64,000 nt of DNA from Mucilaginibacter celer (GTDB lineage Bacteria; Bacteroidota; Bacteroidia; Sphingobacteriales; Sphingobacteriaceae): contig NZ_CP032869.1 of assembly GCF_003576455.2 (NCBI RefSeq), positions 4,774,001 through 4,838,000 on the forward strand. Reading direction: 5' to 3'. Position 1 is the first letter of the stretch. Every line of letters begins with the position of its first letter. Under the pieces are notes generated by a model. That model was not told where the DNA came from and searched no databases. It saw only the letters and a program-made list of their open reading frames with translations. The position numbers and the translations under genes were made by a program. Of the stretch, positions 43,612 through 52,588 are shown piece by piece.

Positions 43612-43855
43612 TGATTCGGCGAAAAGTTTAAAAGTATGGAAAACGATAGTATTGGACACTAAATGGAAGAAGAGTCTTGATGTCCTAAACGATTTTCCAA
43701 CAGCCAAAATTATAAAAGGAGATAGAGCCAGATTTAAAATAGTTGGAAATAAGTATCGCCTAATTGTAGAGGTGGATTATGAAGACGAAATCGTAGAAAT
43801 CAGATTTATTGGAACTCACTCTGAATATGACGAAATTAATGCTGAAACTATCTGA
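43562..43855 (+). CDS. higB: HigB-family toxin (RelE-like mRNA interferase)
   Basis: A 97-aa HigB-type toxin of the RelE/ParE fold. The C-terminal half RFKIVGNKYRLIVEVDYEDEIVEIRFIGTHSEYDEI is the signature of the HigB_toxin family; the N-terminal LDQFAKKHSDSAKSLKVWK also fits. Members cleave mRNA on the ribosome and slow growth. The toxin comes first and the antitoxin second, the order typical of HigBA. It is 36 nt upstream of higA. Promoter and operator are at 43406-43447. Confidence 0.88.
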   Translation: MKIIYLIKLDQFAKKHSDSAKSLKVWKTIVLDTKWKKSLDVLNDFPTAKIIKGDRARFKIVGNKYRLIVEVDYEDEIVEIRFIGTHSEYDEINAETI

Positions 43856-43891
43856 TTAAATTGAATTCATCAAATTTTTAGTCAAACTAAT

Positions 43892-44269
43892 ATGATAAAG
43901 CCACAATGGTTTTTACTGGAAACGGAGCAAGAGTACCATAATGCTCTTGCCCGTTACGAGCAAGTTAAACGTGCTGCTAAAAATTCAAAAGATCATAAGG
44001 AAAAATTGCTACTTGTACACCTTATTTCGGAATATGAAAATGCCAACAGCACTTTACCTGATGTTGACCCGATAGAGTTAATCAAAATCAGGATGGAAGA
44101 TTTCGGTTATAAATCTGCCGATTTAGCCAAACAATACGGTGATAAGGGTACTGTAAGCAAAGTTTTAAATTACAAACAGGCTCTTTCACTTACTATGATC
44201 CGGAAGTTTAGCGAATTACTCCGCATTCCGGCGTCCGCGTTAATCAAGGAATATCAATTAGCAGAGTAA
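43892..44269 (+). CDS. higA: HigA-like antitoxin with helix-turn-helix
   Basis: A 125-aa antitoxin. The C-terminal half (about 65-122: VDPIELIKIRMEDFGYKSADLAKQYGDKGTVSKVLNYKQALSLTMIRKFSELLRIPASALI) is a HigA/XRE-type helix-turn-helix. The N-terminal half is helical and probably wraps the toxin. It should neutralise HigB and repress the joint promoter by binding the palindrome at 43406. The stop codon lies in the stem of the terminator at 44268-44302. Confidence 0.88.
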   Translation: MIKPQWFLLETEQEYHNALARYEQVKRAAKNSKDHKEKLLLVHLISEYENANSTLPDVDPIELIKIRMEDFGYKSADLAKQYGDKGTVSKVLNYKQALSLTMIRKFSELLRIPASALIKEYQLAE

Positions 44270-44302
44270 GATTTACGAAGTTTTTAAAACTTCGTAAATC
44301 TT
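44268..44302. terminator. Terminator between higA and ftcD
   Basis: AAGATTTACGAAGTTTT pairs with AAAACTTCGTAAATCTT almost end to end; it ends the higBA transcript and, from the other strand, the hut operon. Confidence 0.8.
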
Positions 44303-44310
44303 GTCATACA

Positions 44311-45999
44311 TTACTGTAGCCCTATCTTCTCATTCACCAACTCAATAATTTCCACCTCCAACGCAATCGCCTTCCGCTCAATCTCATTCCCGCGGTACAT
44401 CACATCCACCACATAATCCTTATCCTTATACCCCGAAGCATTGATCTTCACATTCATAAACGCACCCAGCACAGCAGTACGGGCGCAAAGTGCCGCCACA
44501 CCGGCATCGGTTACTGAATTTGGATTACCTGTCTGCACCATCGCTTTGATCACCTCCATACTGTTCAACGCGGTTTCCATCATTTTAAAAGGAACTTCGA
44601 TAGCAAAACGAGTGGCATCCTGTATCGCTTTATCGCGTGCAGCTTTTTCCTCATCATTTGATTTTGACAGGCTAAACGCCTGCATAATGCGGTTAAAGGC
44701 AATGGTATCCTGATCAACCAGCATCAGCAGATCATTTTTAAACTGCTGTCCTTTTTGCGCCCAATCACTAAATTCCTGCCAGCGGCTATCCCAACCTTTT
44801 TTATGCGAACTCAGGTTAGCCACCATAGTAGCCAGCGAGGCACCCAAAGCACCCACAGCCGCAGAGATAGAACCGCCGCCCGGCGCAGGGCTTTCGCTCG
44901 CGGTTTCATCAGCCAGATCGGTAAGGCTCATGTTGATAAGCTTGCTGTCGGCCTTATCTTTTAATAAATATTCAATAATGCGCTCTTCAGGTTTAAATGG
45001 TGAAAGTTCATCCAGGCCCATCGATTTAATGGCGATTTTGATCAACTCTTTTTCGCTTACCCCTACCGAGCGTTGTTGTTTTTCAAGAAAATATCTACCG
45101 GAATCAAGCATGGCTTTAAGCGGGATCAATCCCACCAGTTCGCTACCGGTTACCCGGATGCCGCGCGCGGCGGCTTTATCGCAAACTTCATCAAAAGCTT
45201 TATGAACCGGGGTAACGTTAATATCGGTGAGGTTCATCGAGATCTGCGCAACGCCATACTCTTCAATATACCAGCCAATAGCTTTAACCGATTTTAACGA
45301 ACCGGGAACAGTTTTGGCCTTACCATTTTCGTCATAAACTATTTTACCGTTTATCGGATCACCCTCACGCAGGGTGCGACCAGCCTCCCTTACATCAAAA
45401 GCGATAGAATTTGCCCTGCGCACAGAAGTTGTGTTCAGGTTAACATTATAAGCCACCAAAAAATCCCTCGCACCAATTACCGTAGCCCCGCGTTTAACAT
45501 CGTTCTCTGCCGGGCCAAAATCCGGTGCCCATTCCGGTTGTTTTATCTTTTTGAAGAAGCCTTCATATTCGCCTGCACGGATTATAGATAGATTGCTACG
45601 GCTTTTGTTAGGCTGTGCCGCCTCATACAAATAAACCGGGATCTGTAGCTCTTCCCCTACCCGCTTAGCCAGTTTCACGGCATATTCGGCAGTTTCCTTC
45701 ATGGTGATATTGCTAATCGGTATCAGCGGACAAACATCTGTAGCGCCCATTCGCGGGTGCTCACCTTTTTGCTTACTCATATCAATCAACTCACCTGCTT
45801 TTTTTATGGCGAGGAACGCCGCTTCGATAACATTTTCGGGTTCGCCCACAAAGGTTACTACGGTACGGTTGGTGGCTTTGCCGGGATCGACATTCAGTAG
45901 CCTTACACCTTCAACAGATTCAACCGCATCGGTTATTTCTTTGATGATATCAAGGTTTACACCTTCACTAAAATTGGGTACGCATTCTATTAGTTTCAT
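44311..45999 (-). CDS. ftcD: Bifunctional glutamate formimidoyltransferase / cyclodeaminase
   Basis: A 562-aa fusion for the last step of histidine degradation: transfer of the formimino group to tetrahydrofolate and then cyclodeamination to methenyl-THF, releasing glutamate and ammonia. Residues 1-300 are the formiminotransferase (MKLIECVPNFSEG start, HPRMGATDVCPLIPI, GARDFLVAYNVNLNT). Residues about 355-562 are the cyclodeaminase (ETASESPAPGGGSISAAVGALGASLATMVANLS). Last gene of the hut operon; it lies 78 nt after hutI, a gap that holds a short repeat. Full-length, as in animal FTCD and Bacteroidota homologues. Confidence 0.95.
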   Translation of the reverse strand: MKLIECVPNFSEGVNLDIIKEITDAVESVEGVRLLNVDPGKATNRTVVTFVGEPENVIEAAFLAIKKAGELIDMSKQKGEHPRMGATDVCPLIPISNITMKETAEYAVKLAKRVGEELQIPVYLYEAAQPNKSRSNLSIIRAGEYEGFFKKIKQPEWAPDFGPAENDVKRGATVIGARDFLVAYNVNLNTTSVRRANSIAFDVREAGRTLREGDPINGKIVYDENGKAKTVPGSLKSVKAIGWYIEEYGVAQISMNLTDINVTPVHKAFDEVCDKAAARGIRVTGSELVGLIPLKAMLDSGRYFLEKQQRSVGVSEKELIKIAIKSMGLDELSPFKPEERIIEYLLKDKADSKLINMSLTDLADETASESPAPGGGSISAAVGALGASLATMVANLSSHKKGWDSRWQEFSDWAQKGQQFKNDLLMLVDQDTIAFNRIMQAFSLSKSNDEEKAARDKAIQDATRFAIEVPFKMMETALNSMEVIKAMVQTGNPNSVTDAGVAALCARTAVLGAFMNVKINASGYKDKDYVVDVMYRGNEIERKAIALEVEIIELVNEKIGLQ

Positions 46000-46077
46000 T
46001 GGAGAGATTGGAGGTTAGAGATCAGAGGTTAGTTTTTTATTAAATAATCAGCGAAATCATAAAAATCATTCCGTGTA

Positions 46078-47298
46078 TCAACGGTTGCCCGTGTATACTT
46101 TGTTGGGTTTTAGTTTTCCCTGGTGATATAGTATTTCGCGGTAATCCTTGCATGGGTAGGCCTGCATATCGGCAAGCTTGCCTTTGGTTAATGTACCACG
46201 GTCGTTTAGTTTTAGTGCCTGCGCCGCACGGTAGGTTAAGCCGGCAAAAACTTCGGCGGTGCTTAGCTTTTCGGCGGCGGCCATTACCGAGGACTGCATC
46301 AACAAATCGCCCATTGGAGCCGAGCCAGGATTCCAATCGCTGGCTATGGCGAGGCAAGCACCGGCGTTAAGCAGTTTGCGGGCCGGGGCATAATCCATTC
46401 CTAAACCTAACGAAGCACCAGGCAAAGTTACAGCAACGGTATCTGAATTGGCTAATAATTTTATTTCATAATCACCGCTTGCTTCGAGGTGATCGGCCGA
46501 GGTAGCCCTTGCTTTAACGGCTACTTCACTGCCACCGGTGGTGAACTGATCGGCATGTACGGTTACTTCAAAGCCCATTTGTTTAGCCCGACTTAAGTAA
46601 AATAAAGCGTCGCTGGTATTGAACGCGCTTTGTTCAATGAAAATATCAACCCTGGCGGCAAGGTCTTGCTGTTTTATTTTTGGCAGCAGATCAGTTAATA
46701 AATGTTTCAGGTATTCACTTTCGTTTCCGTCAAAATCTTTGGGTTTGATATGGGCTGCAAGGCAAGTGGGTATAATGTGTGCGTGGGTTTTATTTGCTGC
46801 CTGGTTGATGGCTTTTAACTGTTTCAACTCTTCATTCACAGATAAACCATAACCGCTTTTTACTTCGATGGTGGTTACGCCTTCTGTCAAATGGCGATTG
46901 ATCCGTTGAAGTAACAATGAGCTTAGTTCGGCTTCGGTAGCCGCACGGGTTTGTGTTACCGAATCCCAGATGCCGCCTCCCGATGCCGCGATCTCCAGAT
47001 AGCTTTTACCGGCGTTACGCATGGCATAATCTTTAGCCCGGCTACCCGCAAAGCAGATGTGCGTATGGCAATCTACAAAGCCGGGCAGCAGTACGTGGTC
47101 ACCGGTAATTTCTTCAATTTGTGCCGATGGGTAGTTTTTGCGGAGTTTTTCGAAATCGTCGACGGCGAGGATAATGCCGTCTTCGGTCAAGATTCCACCG
47201 TTCTGGATGATTTGCAATTGCTCATCTTTTATCGCGCCTTTAAGCGGCAAGCCGGTTAAGGGTAATATTTGTGCAAATGGGCCGATTAGTTTTTTCAT
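46078..47298 (-). CDS. hutI: Imidazolonepropionase HutI
   Basis: A 406-aa amidohydrolase-superfamily enzyme that opens the imidazolone ring to give N-formiminoglutamate. The metal motif is PGFVDCHTHICFAGSRAKDYAMRNAGKSYLEIAASGGGI (about 71-109), with VTTIEVKSGYGL following and VTVHADQF later. ASDWNPGSAPMGD near 340 carries the catalytic aspartate and is a HutI signature. Third enzyme in the hut operon; a palindromic repeat lies in the 140-nt gap from hutU, so read-through may be reduced here. Confidence 0.96.
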   Translation of the reverse strand: MKKLIGPFAQILPLTGLPLKGAIKDEQLQIIQNGGILTEDGIILAVDDFEKLRKNYPSAQIEEITGDHVLLPGFVDCHTHICFAGSRAKDYAMRNAGKSYLEIAASGGGIWDSVTQTRAATEAELSSLLLQRINRHLTEGVTTIEVKSGYGLSVNEELKQLKAINQAANKTHAHIIPTCLAAHIKPKDFDGNESEYLKHLLTDLLPKIKQQDLAARVDIFIEQSAFNTSDALFYLSRAKQMGFEVTVHADQFTTGGSEVAVKARATSADHLEASGDYEIKLLANSDTVAVTLPGASLGLGMDYAPARKLLNAGACLAIASDWNPGSAPMGDLLMQSSVMAAAEKLSTAEVFAGLTYRAAQALKLNDRGTLTKGKLADMQAYPCKDYREILYHQGKLKPNKVYTGNR

Positions 47299-47313
47299 GA
47301 CTTATTCCCTACC

Positions 47314-47408
47314 CGTCATCGCGAGGTACAAAGCAATCCCAAACTATACAGGGCGGACTTTTATGGCCGCTCTACTTATCGGGGATTGCTTCGTACCTCG
47401 CAATGACG
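47314..47408. repeat. Palindromic element, ACGTCATTGCGAGG family, copy 3, inside the hut operon
   Basis: CGTCATCGCGAGGTACAAAG (two changes relative to other copies) pairs with GTACCTCGCAATGACG. It lies between hutU and hutI. Confidence 0.87.
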
Positions 47409-47438
47409 TGTTGTTATGTATTTCGTTTTAGTTTTGCT

Positions 47439-49112
47439 TTACCAAACCTTCAATCCAAACTTATCCGCCCATTCAGCTGCTTTGTCATACCCCGCATCGG
47501 TATGCCTGAAAATGCCCATCGCGGGGTCGTTATGCAATACACGCTTCAAGCAAGTTGCCGCCCGCTCGGTACCATCTGCCAGTACAACCATACCAGCGTG
47601 CTGCGAGTAGCCCATGCCTACCCCACCGCCATGATGGAATGAGATCCAGGTTGCGCCGCCCGATGCATTAGCCATCAGGTTAAGCAAAGGCCAATCTGAT
47701 ACAGCGTCCGATCCATCCAGCATAGCCTCTGTTTCACGGTTAGGTGAAGCTACCGAGCCGCAATCCAAATGATCGCGACCAATCACTATCGGGCCTTTTA
47801 CTTTGCCGGTGCGTACCAGTTCGTTAAATATCAATCCGGCTTTTTCACGCTCGCCCATGCCCAGCCAGCAAATGCGGGCGGGCAGGCCTTGGAAGGCTAT
47901 TTTTTCACGGGCTTTTTTAAGCCAGGTTATTAAAGGTTTGTTTTCCGGGAAGGCATCGATCAGCGCCTGGTCGGTTACATAAATATCTTCCGGATCGCCG
48001 GATAGTGCTACCCATCTAAATGGCCCTTTCCCCTCGCAAAACAACGGACGAATGTAGGCCGGTGTAAAGCCTGGGAAATTAAAAGCTTCCGCCTCGCCGC
48101 CCTGGCGGGCAAACTCGCGCAGGTTGTTGCCGTAATCAAACGTAACAGCGCCTTTATTTTGCAATTCCAGCATCAGTCCCACGTGCCTTGCCATGCTTTT
48201 CAACGACAGTCGTTTGTATTCTATGGGATCGGCTTTTCTTAAAATAGCCGCCTCACTTAACGATAAGCCATTAGGAATATAGCCATTCAATGGGTCGTGC
48301 GCCGAAGTTTGATCGGTAAGCATATCGGGGATGATATTATCCTTCAACAGCTTATCAAGCAAATCGCCGGCATCGCTCACCAAACCTACTGAAAGCGTTT
48401 CTTTTTTGGCGATGGCTTCTTTTACCCATGCGATGGCTTCATCGTACGAATCCGTCATCCGGTCGATGTACCTGGTATCAACCCGTTTTTGAATGCGCGA
48501 TGCGTCTACATCGGCGCCTAAAAACACGCCGCCCGCCATGGTGGCTGCCAATGGTTGAGCGCCCCCCATACCGCCTAAACCTGCGCTTACAATCAGTTTA
48601 CCGGTCAAATCGCCATTAAAATGCTGGTTACCGCATTCCACAAACGTTTCGTAGGTGCCTTGTAAAATGCCTTGCGTACCTATATAGATCCAGCTTCCGG
48701 CTGTCATTTGGCCGTACATCATCAGGCCTTTTTCGCGCAGCTCATTAAAATGTTCCCAGTTGGCCCATGCGGGTACCAGGTTGCTGTTGGCTATTAAAAC
48801 CCGCGGTGCTTCGGGGTGACTGCGGATAATGCCCACCGGCTTGCCCGATTGGATCAGGAGCGAATGATGCTCATCCAGCTTTAACAATAACTCAATTATT
48901 TTACGCAGTGATTCCGGGTTACGCGCTGCCTGGCCTATGCCACCGTAAACCACCAATTCATCGGGGTTTTCGGCAACCTGACCATCGAGGTTATTGAGCA
49001 GCATCCGGAGCGGGGCTTCGGTTTGCCAGCTTTTGGCGTGTAGCTGCATACCACGCGGCGCTTTGTACACCGGGTGGCTGGCGTAAGTTTTAATAAATTC
49101 CGAACTCGTCAT
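47439..49112 (-). CDS. hutU: Urocanate hydratase HutU
   Basis: A 557-aa NAD-dependent hydratase that turns urocanate into imidazolonepropionate. NPDELVVYGGIGQAARN, SGKPVGIIRSHPEAPRVLIANSNLVPAWA and the GLGGMGGAQPLAATMAGGVFLG nucleotide-binding region (about 180-201) are characteristic, as is LPARICWLGMGEREKAG near residue 410 with the catalytic cysteine. Its start overlaps the end of hutH by 23 nt, so the two are co-translated. Confidence 0.97.
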   Translation of the reverse strand: MTSSEFIKTYASHPVYKAPRGMQLHAKSWQTEAPLRMLLNNLDGQVAENPDELVVYGGIGQAARNPESLRKIIELLLKLDEHHSLLIQSGKPVGIIRSHPEAPRVLIANSNLVPAWANWEHFNELREKGLMMYGQMTAGSWIYIGTQGILQGTYETFVECGNQHFNGDLTGKLIVSAGLGGMGGAQPLAATMAGGVFLGADVDASRIQKRVDTRYIDRMTDSYDEAIAWVKEAIAKKETLSVGLVSDAGDLLDKLLKDNIIPDMLTDQTSAHDPLNGYIPNGLSLSEAAILRKADPIEYKRLSLKSMARHVGLMLELQNKGAVTFDYGNNLREFARQGGEAEAFNFPGFTPAYIRPLFCEGKGPFRWVALSGDPEDIYVTDQALIDAFPENKPLITWLKKAREKIAFQGLPARICWLGMGEREKAGLIFNELVRTGKVKGPIVIGRDHLDCGSVASPNRETEAMLDGSDAVSDWPLLNLMANASGGATWISFHHGGGVGMGYSQHAGMVVLADGTERAATCLKRVLHNDPAMGIFRHTDAGYDKAAEWADKFGLKVW

Positions 49113-50649
49113 GACTTAGATCTATTTGGTGAGCAATAGCGGCTTCGTTGGCTGTTTTAAGCAGCGAGCCGTCGGTAATTAGTTTATATAAGTTATTGAT
49201 ATCATCGGCAAAAACCCTATCATCCTGTATAAAATCAACATGTCGTCTTACCAGTTGATGACAGGCTTCGATAACTGGTGTTGATCTTAACGGACGGCGG
49301 AAATCCATGGCCTGGGCGGCGTAAAGCAGCTCGATAGCCTGGATATGTTCGATATTATCAATAACCTGGTGCAGTTTACGCCCGCTGATAGAACCCATAG
49401 ATACATGGTCTTCCTGCCCCAGCGATGTCGGTACACTATCGGCACTGGCGGGGAAGCACAGGGTTTTATTTTCGGTAACGAGGGCGGCCGTGGTGTACTG
49501 CGGGATCATCAAGCCCGAATTAAGCCCGGCATCATGCGTAAGTAATTTAGGCAAACCGTAGCGGCCTTCGCTCATGAGGTAGCAGCGCCTGTCGGCAATA
49601 TTGCCGATTTCGGCAGCGGCGGTTGTGGCATAATCAAGCGGTAAGGCCAATGGTTGCCCGTGGAAGTTTCCGCCGCTGATGGTATCATCGGCATTAAAAA
49701 TAACCGGGTTATCGGTTACCGAATTAAGTTCGATCTCGGTGAGTTCTTTCAAATGCAGCCAGGCATTACGCGATGCACCGTGTACCTGCGGCATACAACG
49801 TAAGGAATATGGATCCTGCACCCTATCGCAACTAATATGCGATGAGTTGATCTCCGAACCATCCAACAATGTAAATAAACGACGAGCCACCATGCGGGTA
49901 CCTTTAAAGGGGCGGATATTATGCAGGCGTTCATCAAAGGGACGGATAGAACCCATCAAGCCTTCTAATGACATAGCACCGATCAGATCGGCACGATTCA
50001 GCGCAGCATCAAATCGTTGCACTGCTTTTATGGCGAATGAGAGAATAAACTGAGTACCATTTATCAATGCAAGGCCCTCTTTAGGGCCAAGTGATAAGGG
50101 TTTTAAACCATGCTTATTCAACACCTGTCCGGCTGGTAATCTTTCGCCTTTCTCAAATACCTCTCCCAAACTTATCAAAGGCAAAAACAAATGCGATAAA
50201 GGTGCCAAATCGCCGGATGCCCCTACTGAACCTTTTTCCGGCACAACCGGGATAATATCATTATCGATATGCCAGATGATCCTTTCGAGCGTACTTAACG
50301 CGATACCGGAATAACCCTGTGCCAAAGCATGCACCTTGGTAATCATCATCAACTTGGCAATTTCCTGCGGGATGGGTTTCCCCACACCCACGCTATGGCT
50401 TTTCAGGATATTGCTTTGCAGCAGGCTGGTATCCTCTTCCGAAATGCGCGTATCACACAGCGGACCAAAGCCCGTATTGATACCGTAAACCGGGTGATGA
50501 TCATGCACTATTTTTTTCACCGCTCCCCATGAAGCTTTAATCATTTCGGTAGCTTCACTATTGATGATGCCTTTGGTTTTGCCAGCGGCTATATCCAGGC
50601 AAATGCCGACAGTAAGATGGTCGGTGCCGTAATTAAATGTACTTTTCAT
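49090..50649 (-). CDS. hutH: Histidine ammonia-lyase HutH
   Basis: A 519-aa lyase that converts histidine to trans-urocanate and ammonia. The MIO cofactor forms from the internal A144-S145-G146 in GSVGASGDLAPLSHL. Further signatures: YGINTGFG (55-62), the STLERIIWHIDNDIIPVVPEKG stretch, and QDPYSLRCMPQVHGASRNA. Its ATG overlaps the end of the marR gene by 4 nt (ATGA), so regulator and enzyme are made together. First enzyme of the operon marR-hutH-hutU-hutI-ftcD. Confidence 0.97.
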   Translation of the reverse strand: MKSTFNYGTDHLTVGICLDIAAGKTKGIINSEATEMIKASWGAVKKIVHDHHPVYGINTGFGPLCDTRISEEDTSLLQSNILKSHSVGVGKPIPQEIAKLMMITKVHALAQGYSGIALSTLERIIWHIDNDIIPVVPEKGSVGASGDLAPLSHLFLPLISLGEVFEKGERLPAGQVLNKHGLKPLSLGPKEGLALINGTQFILSFAIKAVQRFDAALNRADLIGAMSLEGLMGSIRPFDERLHNIRPFKGTRMVARRLFTLLDGSEINSSHISCDRVQDPYSLRCMPQVHGASRNAWLHLKELTEIELNSVTDNPVIFNADDTISGGNFHGQPLALPLDYATTAAAEIGNIADRRCYLMSEGRYGLPKLLTHDAGLNSGLMIPQYTTAALVTENKTLCFPASADSVPTSLGQEDHVSMGSISGRKLHQVIDNIEHIQAIELLYAAQAMDFRRPLRSTPVIEACHQLVRRHVDFIQDDRVFADDINNLYKLITDGSLLKTANEAAIAHQIDLSHDEFGIY

Positions 50650-51152
50650 TGTCCGGCTGGTTTTAAATTGGTATTCAATTTTTGAACGATATTATCGGCC
50701 AGTTTAGTTTGGCGGAACGCGTTTTCGAGCGCGCTTATGGCCGGGAGTAATTGTTTAATAGTTTCGTCGGTTTCCACCAGTTCGGCCATTGATTGGCTGA
50801 TAGCTTCCCAAACCGGCATGATCTGTTTGAGCAAATCGCGCCCCTTTTCTGTAAGTGTAACCAGTTGACGGCGGCCGTCATCACTACAGGTATCGGTACC
50901 TACCAACCCTTTTTTCTTCAAGTTGGTGATCAATTGGCTGGCCGCCGGGTGCGACACCTCTATCTGCTCGCTTAATTCTTTAATGGATAAGGCGTCGTTT
51001 TTAGATAACAAATAAAAAACAGGAAACCAACTGGCATCAAAATCAATCCCCGCCGTTTGATAAGCTTTATTAATCTCAGACAAAAAAGCTTCGCTCAACC
51101 GCCTTAAACGGCTGCCCAAAACCAAGTGCCCTAAGCTTTGATATAAATTCAT
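50646..51152 (-). CDS. MarR-family regulator of the hut operon (predicted)
   Basis: A 168-aa MarR-type winged-helix regulator. The helix-turn-helix and wing are LSIKELSEQIEVSHPAASQLITNLKKKGLVGTDTCSDDGRRQLVTLTEKG (about 55-105). It is the first gene of the hut operon and overlaps hutH by 4 nt. A perfect 20-bp palindrome at 51161-51180 lies 8 nt before its start codon and is the likely operator. The usual hut regulators, HutC (GntR type) and HutP, are not here; a MarR-type one is less common. Ligand, by analogy with HutC, could be urocanate, but this is inference. Confidence 0.9.
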   Translation of the reverse strand: MNLYQSLGHLVLGSRLRRLSEAFLSEINKAYQTAGIDFDASWFPVFYLLSKNDALSIKELSEQIEVSHPAASQLITNLKKKGLVGTDTCSDDGRRQLVTLTEKGRDLLKQIMPVWEAISQSMAELVETDETIKQLLPAISALENAFRQTKLADNIVQKLNTNLKPAGQ

Positions 51153-51160
51153 GATGCAAT

Positions 51161-51180
51161 TTATATAAGTACTTATATAA
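51161..51180. promoter_or_regulatory. Perfect 20-bp palindrome, likely MarR operator
   Basis: TTATATAAGTACTTATATAA is its own complement. It lies 8 nt upstream of the marR start, between a TTTG-containing region and the start codon, where a bound repressor would block the hut operon's transcription. MarR proteins usually bind such AT-rich palindromes of 16-20 bp. Confidence 0.75.
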
Positions 51181-51239
51181 TTACAAATTTTATTTTATTC
51201 ATTGATAAGGCTACCTATCGTTATTGATATATTTAGGCC

Positions 51240-51647
51240 ATGATTTTAGATTTGGAAGGCACCCTTACAGTTGGCGAAGACTGCGCTTTTAAAAGCATGT
51301 CGCCGGTTTCGAGCTTTGGGGTAGTTTTTGAAGATGATACGAATACCGGATATCTTTATGCTATTGATAATAATCCGAATTTAGAAATGATGATACTGGA
51401 TGCTGTACATATTTATAATGTGGCAGACGTAACAGATAAGCAAAAACCTTGTTCGATAAAAATTGCCTGGACAGATGACGGGCAATTTGCCAGCTTGCTC
51501 ATTAATAATTATTGCCACGCTATTTTTGATTTTAAAAACCAACTCGGTTACTGCCGAAATGCCTTCCCGCCGCCAAATGGTGAGTGGAGCGATGCGGGGG
51601 AACGAATCCCGTTAACAGATCAGCTTATTAATGAGCTGTTGAGTTAG
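51240..51647 (+). CDS. DUF2251-like protein
   Basis: A 135-aa cytosolic-looking protein. SFGVVFEDDTNTGYLYAIDNN, MMILDAVHIYNVADV and GWSDAGER-like (GEWSDAGERI) stretches match my memory of the DUF2251 family, small proteins of unknown function often found near toxin or immunity-like genes. No signal peptide or membrane segment. It is divergent from marR. The ATG at 51240 gives MILDLEG, which fits the family. The assignment is from recall and not from a search. Confidence 0.6.
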   Translation: MILDLEGTLTVGEDCAFKSMSPVSSFGVVFEDDTNTGYLYAIDNNPNLEMMILDAVHIYNVADVTDKQKPCSIKIAWTDDGQFASLLINNYCHAIFDFKNQLGYCRNAFPPPNGEWSDAGERIPLTDQLINELLS

Positions 51648-51800
51648 TCATGTTTTATTAACCCGTGCGCATATTTTATTACCGTAATGCTTTAAGAACA
51701 CAGTACGTGTTTTCACTCATTTATTTAGCGTGTTTTTACGCACGCTATCCTGCTTTCATTTTCGATAAATTAGCAACTGAACATCAACCATTTGTGAAGC

Positions 51801-52565
51801 TTGCCAATAAAAAAAGAAGCGGAAGAAAAAACAGAAGAACAGGCACCCGCCAAACCGCTGTTTTCAAATACGGTTACTGTTTGGATAGGCATCATCAGTT
51901 CAATAATAACTATTATACTTACAGTATACACCACATCCAACAAAGTACGGCTGGATAAACTGGAGAACAGCCTCAATGAGCGCTCTACAGAGGTTGAAGA
52001 ATCGAAAGAGCGGGTGGCCCGGTATCAATGGGTTTATTCTTTATACGGTGACTTAAACAGCACCGATGTGCGTAGAAAGAACTTCGCTGTCGGTTTGATC
52101 ACCCTCGCCCTTAATGATAATGAATCGAAAAAACTATTCTCGGCCTTACAAACTTCCACTGATACTGTTTTGCAAAGCGTTGGGCAAAGCGGGCTTCGGG
52201 CATTAAAAGCCTCGACAGTAAATACAGAGCTTGCATCGCTCATATCAAAAGTAGATACCTCAAATACGGCGGCCAGGATCAGCGCTGTGGGCGAACTGGA
52301 AAAAAAATACGCCTCATCGCCCGAGGCCATCACCCAGATCCTTAATTTTTACAGCTCAGGAAACATCGCCACCTTATCTCCAGATGGGATTATAAATGGC
52401 TTATACTTCCTTAACCGTACCGACCCAACCGTATGGAGCCAGCAGCAAATTCAACAGGGGCAGGACATTATGCAACGGATACTGGCTTTAAAACCAGGAC
52501 CGAATACCGCAAAAGAGTTGAAAAAGTTCAAGACTATTTTGGAAACAGCTGCAAGAGGAAAGTAA
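51801..52565 (+). CDS. Single-pass membrane protein with coiled-coil, TTG start
   Basis: I do not recognise this 254-aa protein. After a charged N-terminus (PIKKEAEEKTEEQAPAK) comes one membrane helix (about 26-43, VWIGIISSIITIILTVYT), a coiled-coil (KLENSLNERSTEVEESKERV), then a soluble helical region of about 170 residues with repeat-like helices (FAVGLITLALNDNESKKLFSALQTS). The only start is TTG at 51801, because an in-frame stop lies four codons upstream and no Met follows for 220 codons. The architecture suggests a cytosolic domain held at the membrane. Stop at 52565 is 24 nt from the convergent gene at 52589. Confidence 0.65.
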   Translation: MPIKKEAEEKTEEQAPAKPLFSNTVTVWIGIISSIITIILTVYTTSNKVRLDKLENSLNERSTEVEESKERVARYQWVYSLYGDLNSTDVRRKNFAVGLITLALNDNESKKLFSALQTSTDTVLQSVGQSGLRALKASTVNTELASLISKVDTSNTAARISAVGELEKKYASSPEAITQILNFYSSGNIATLSPDGIINGLYFLNRTDPTVWSQQQIQQGQDIMQRILALKPGPNTAKELKKFKTILETAARGK

Positions 52566-52588
52566 AGAGACTCACAACCTATGCAAAA

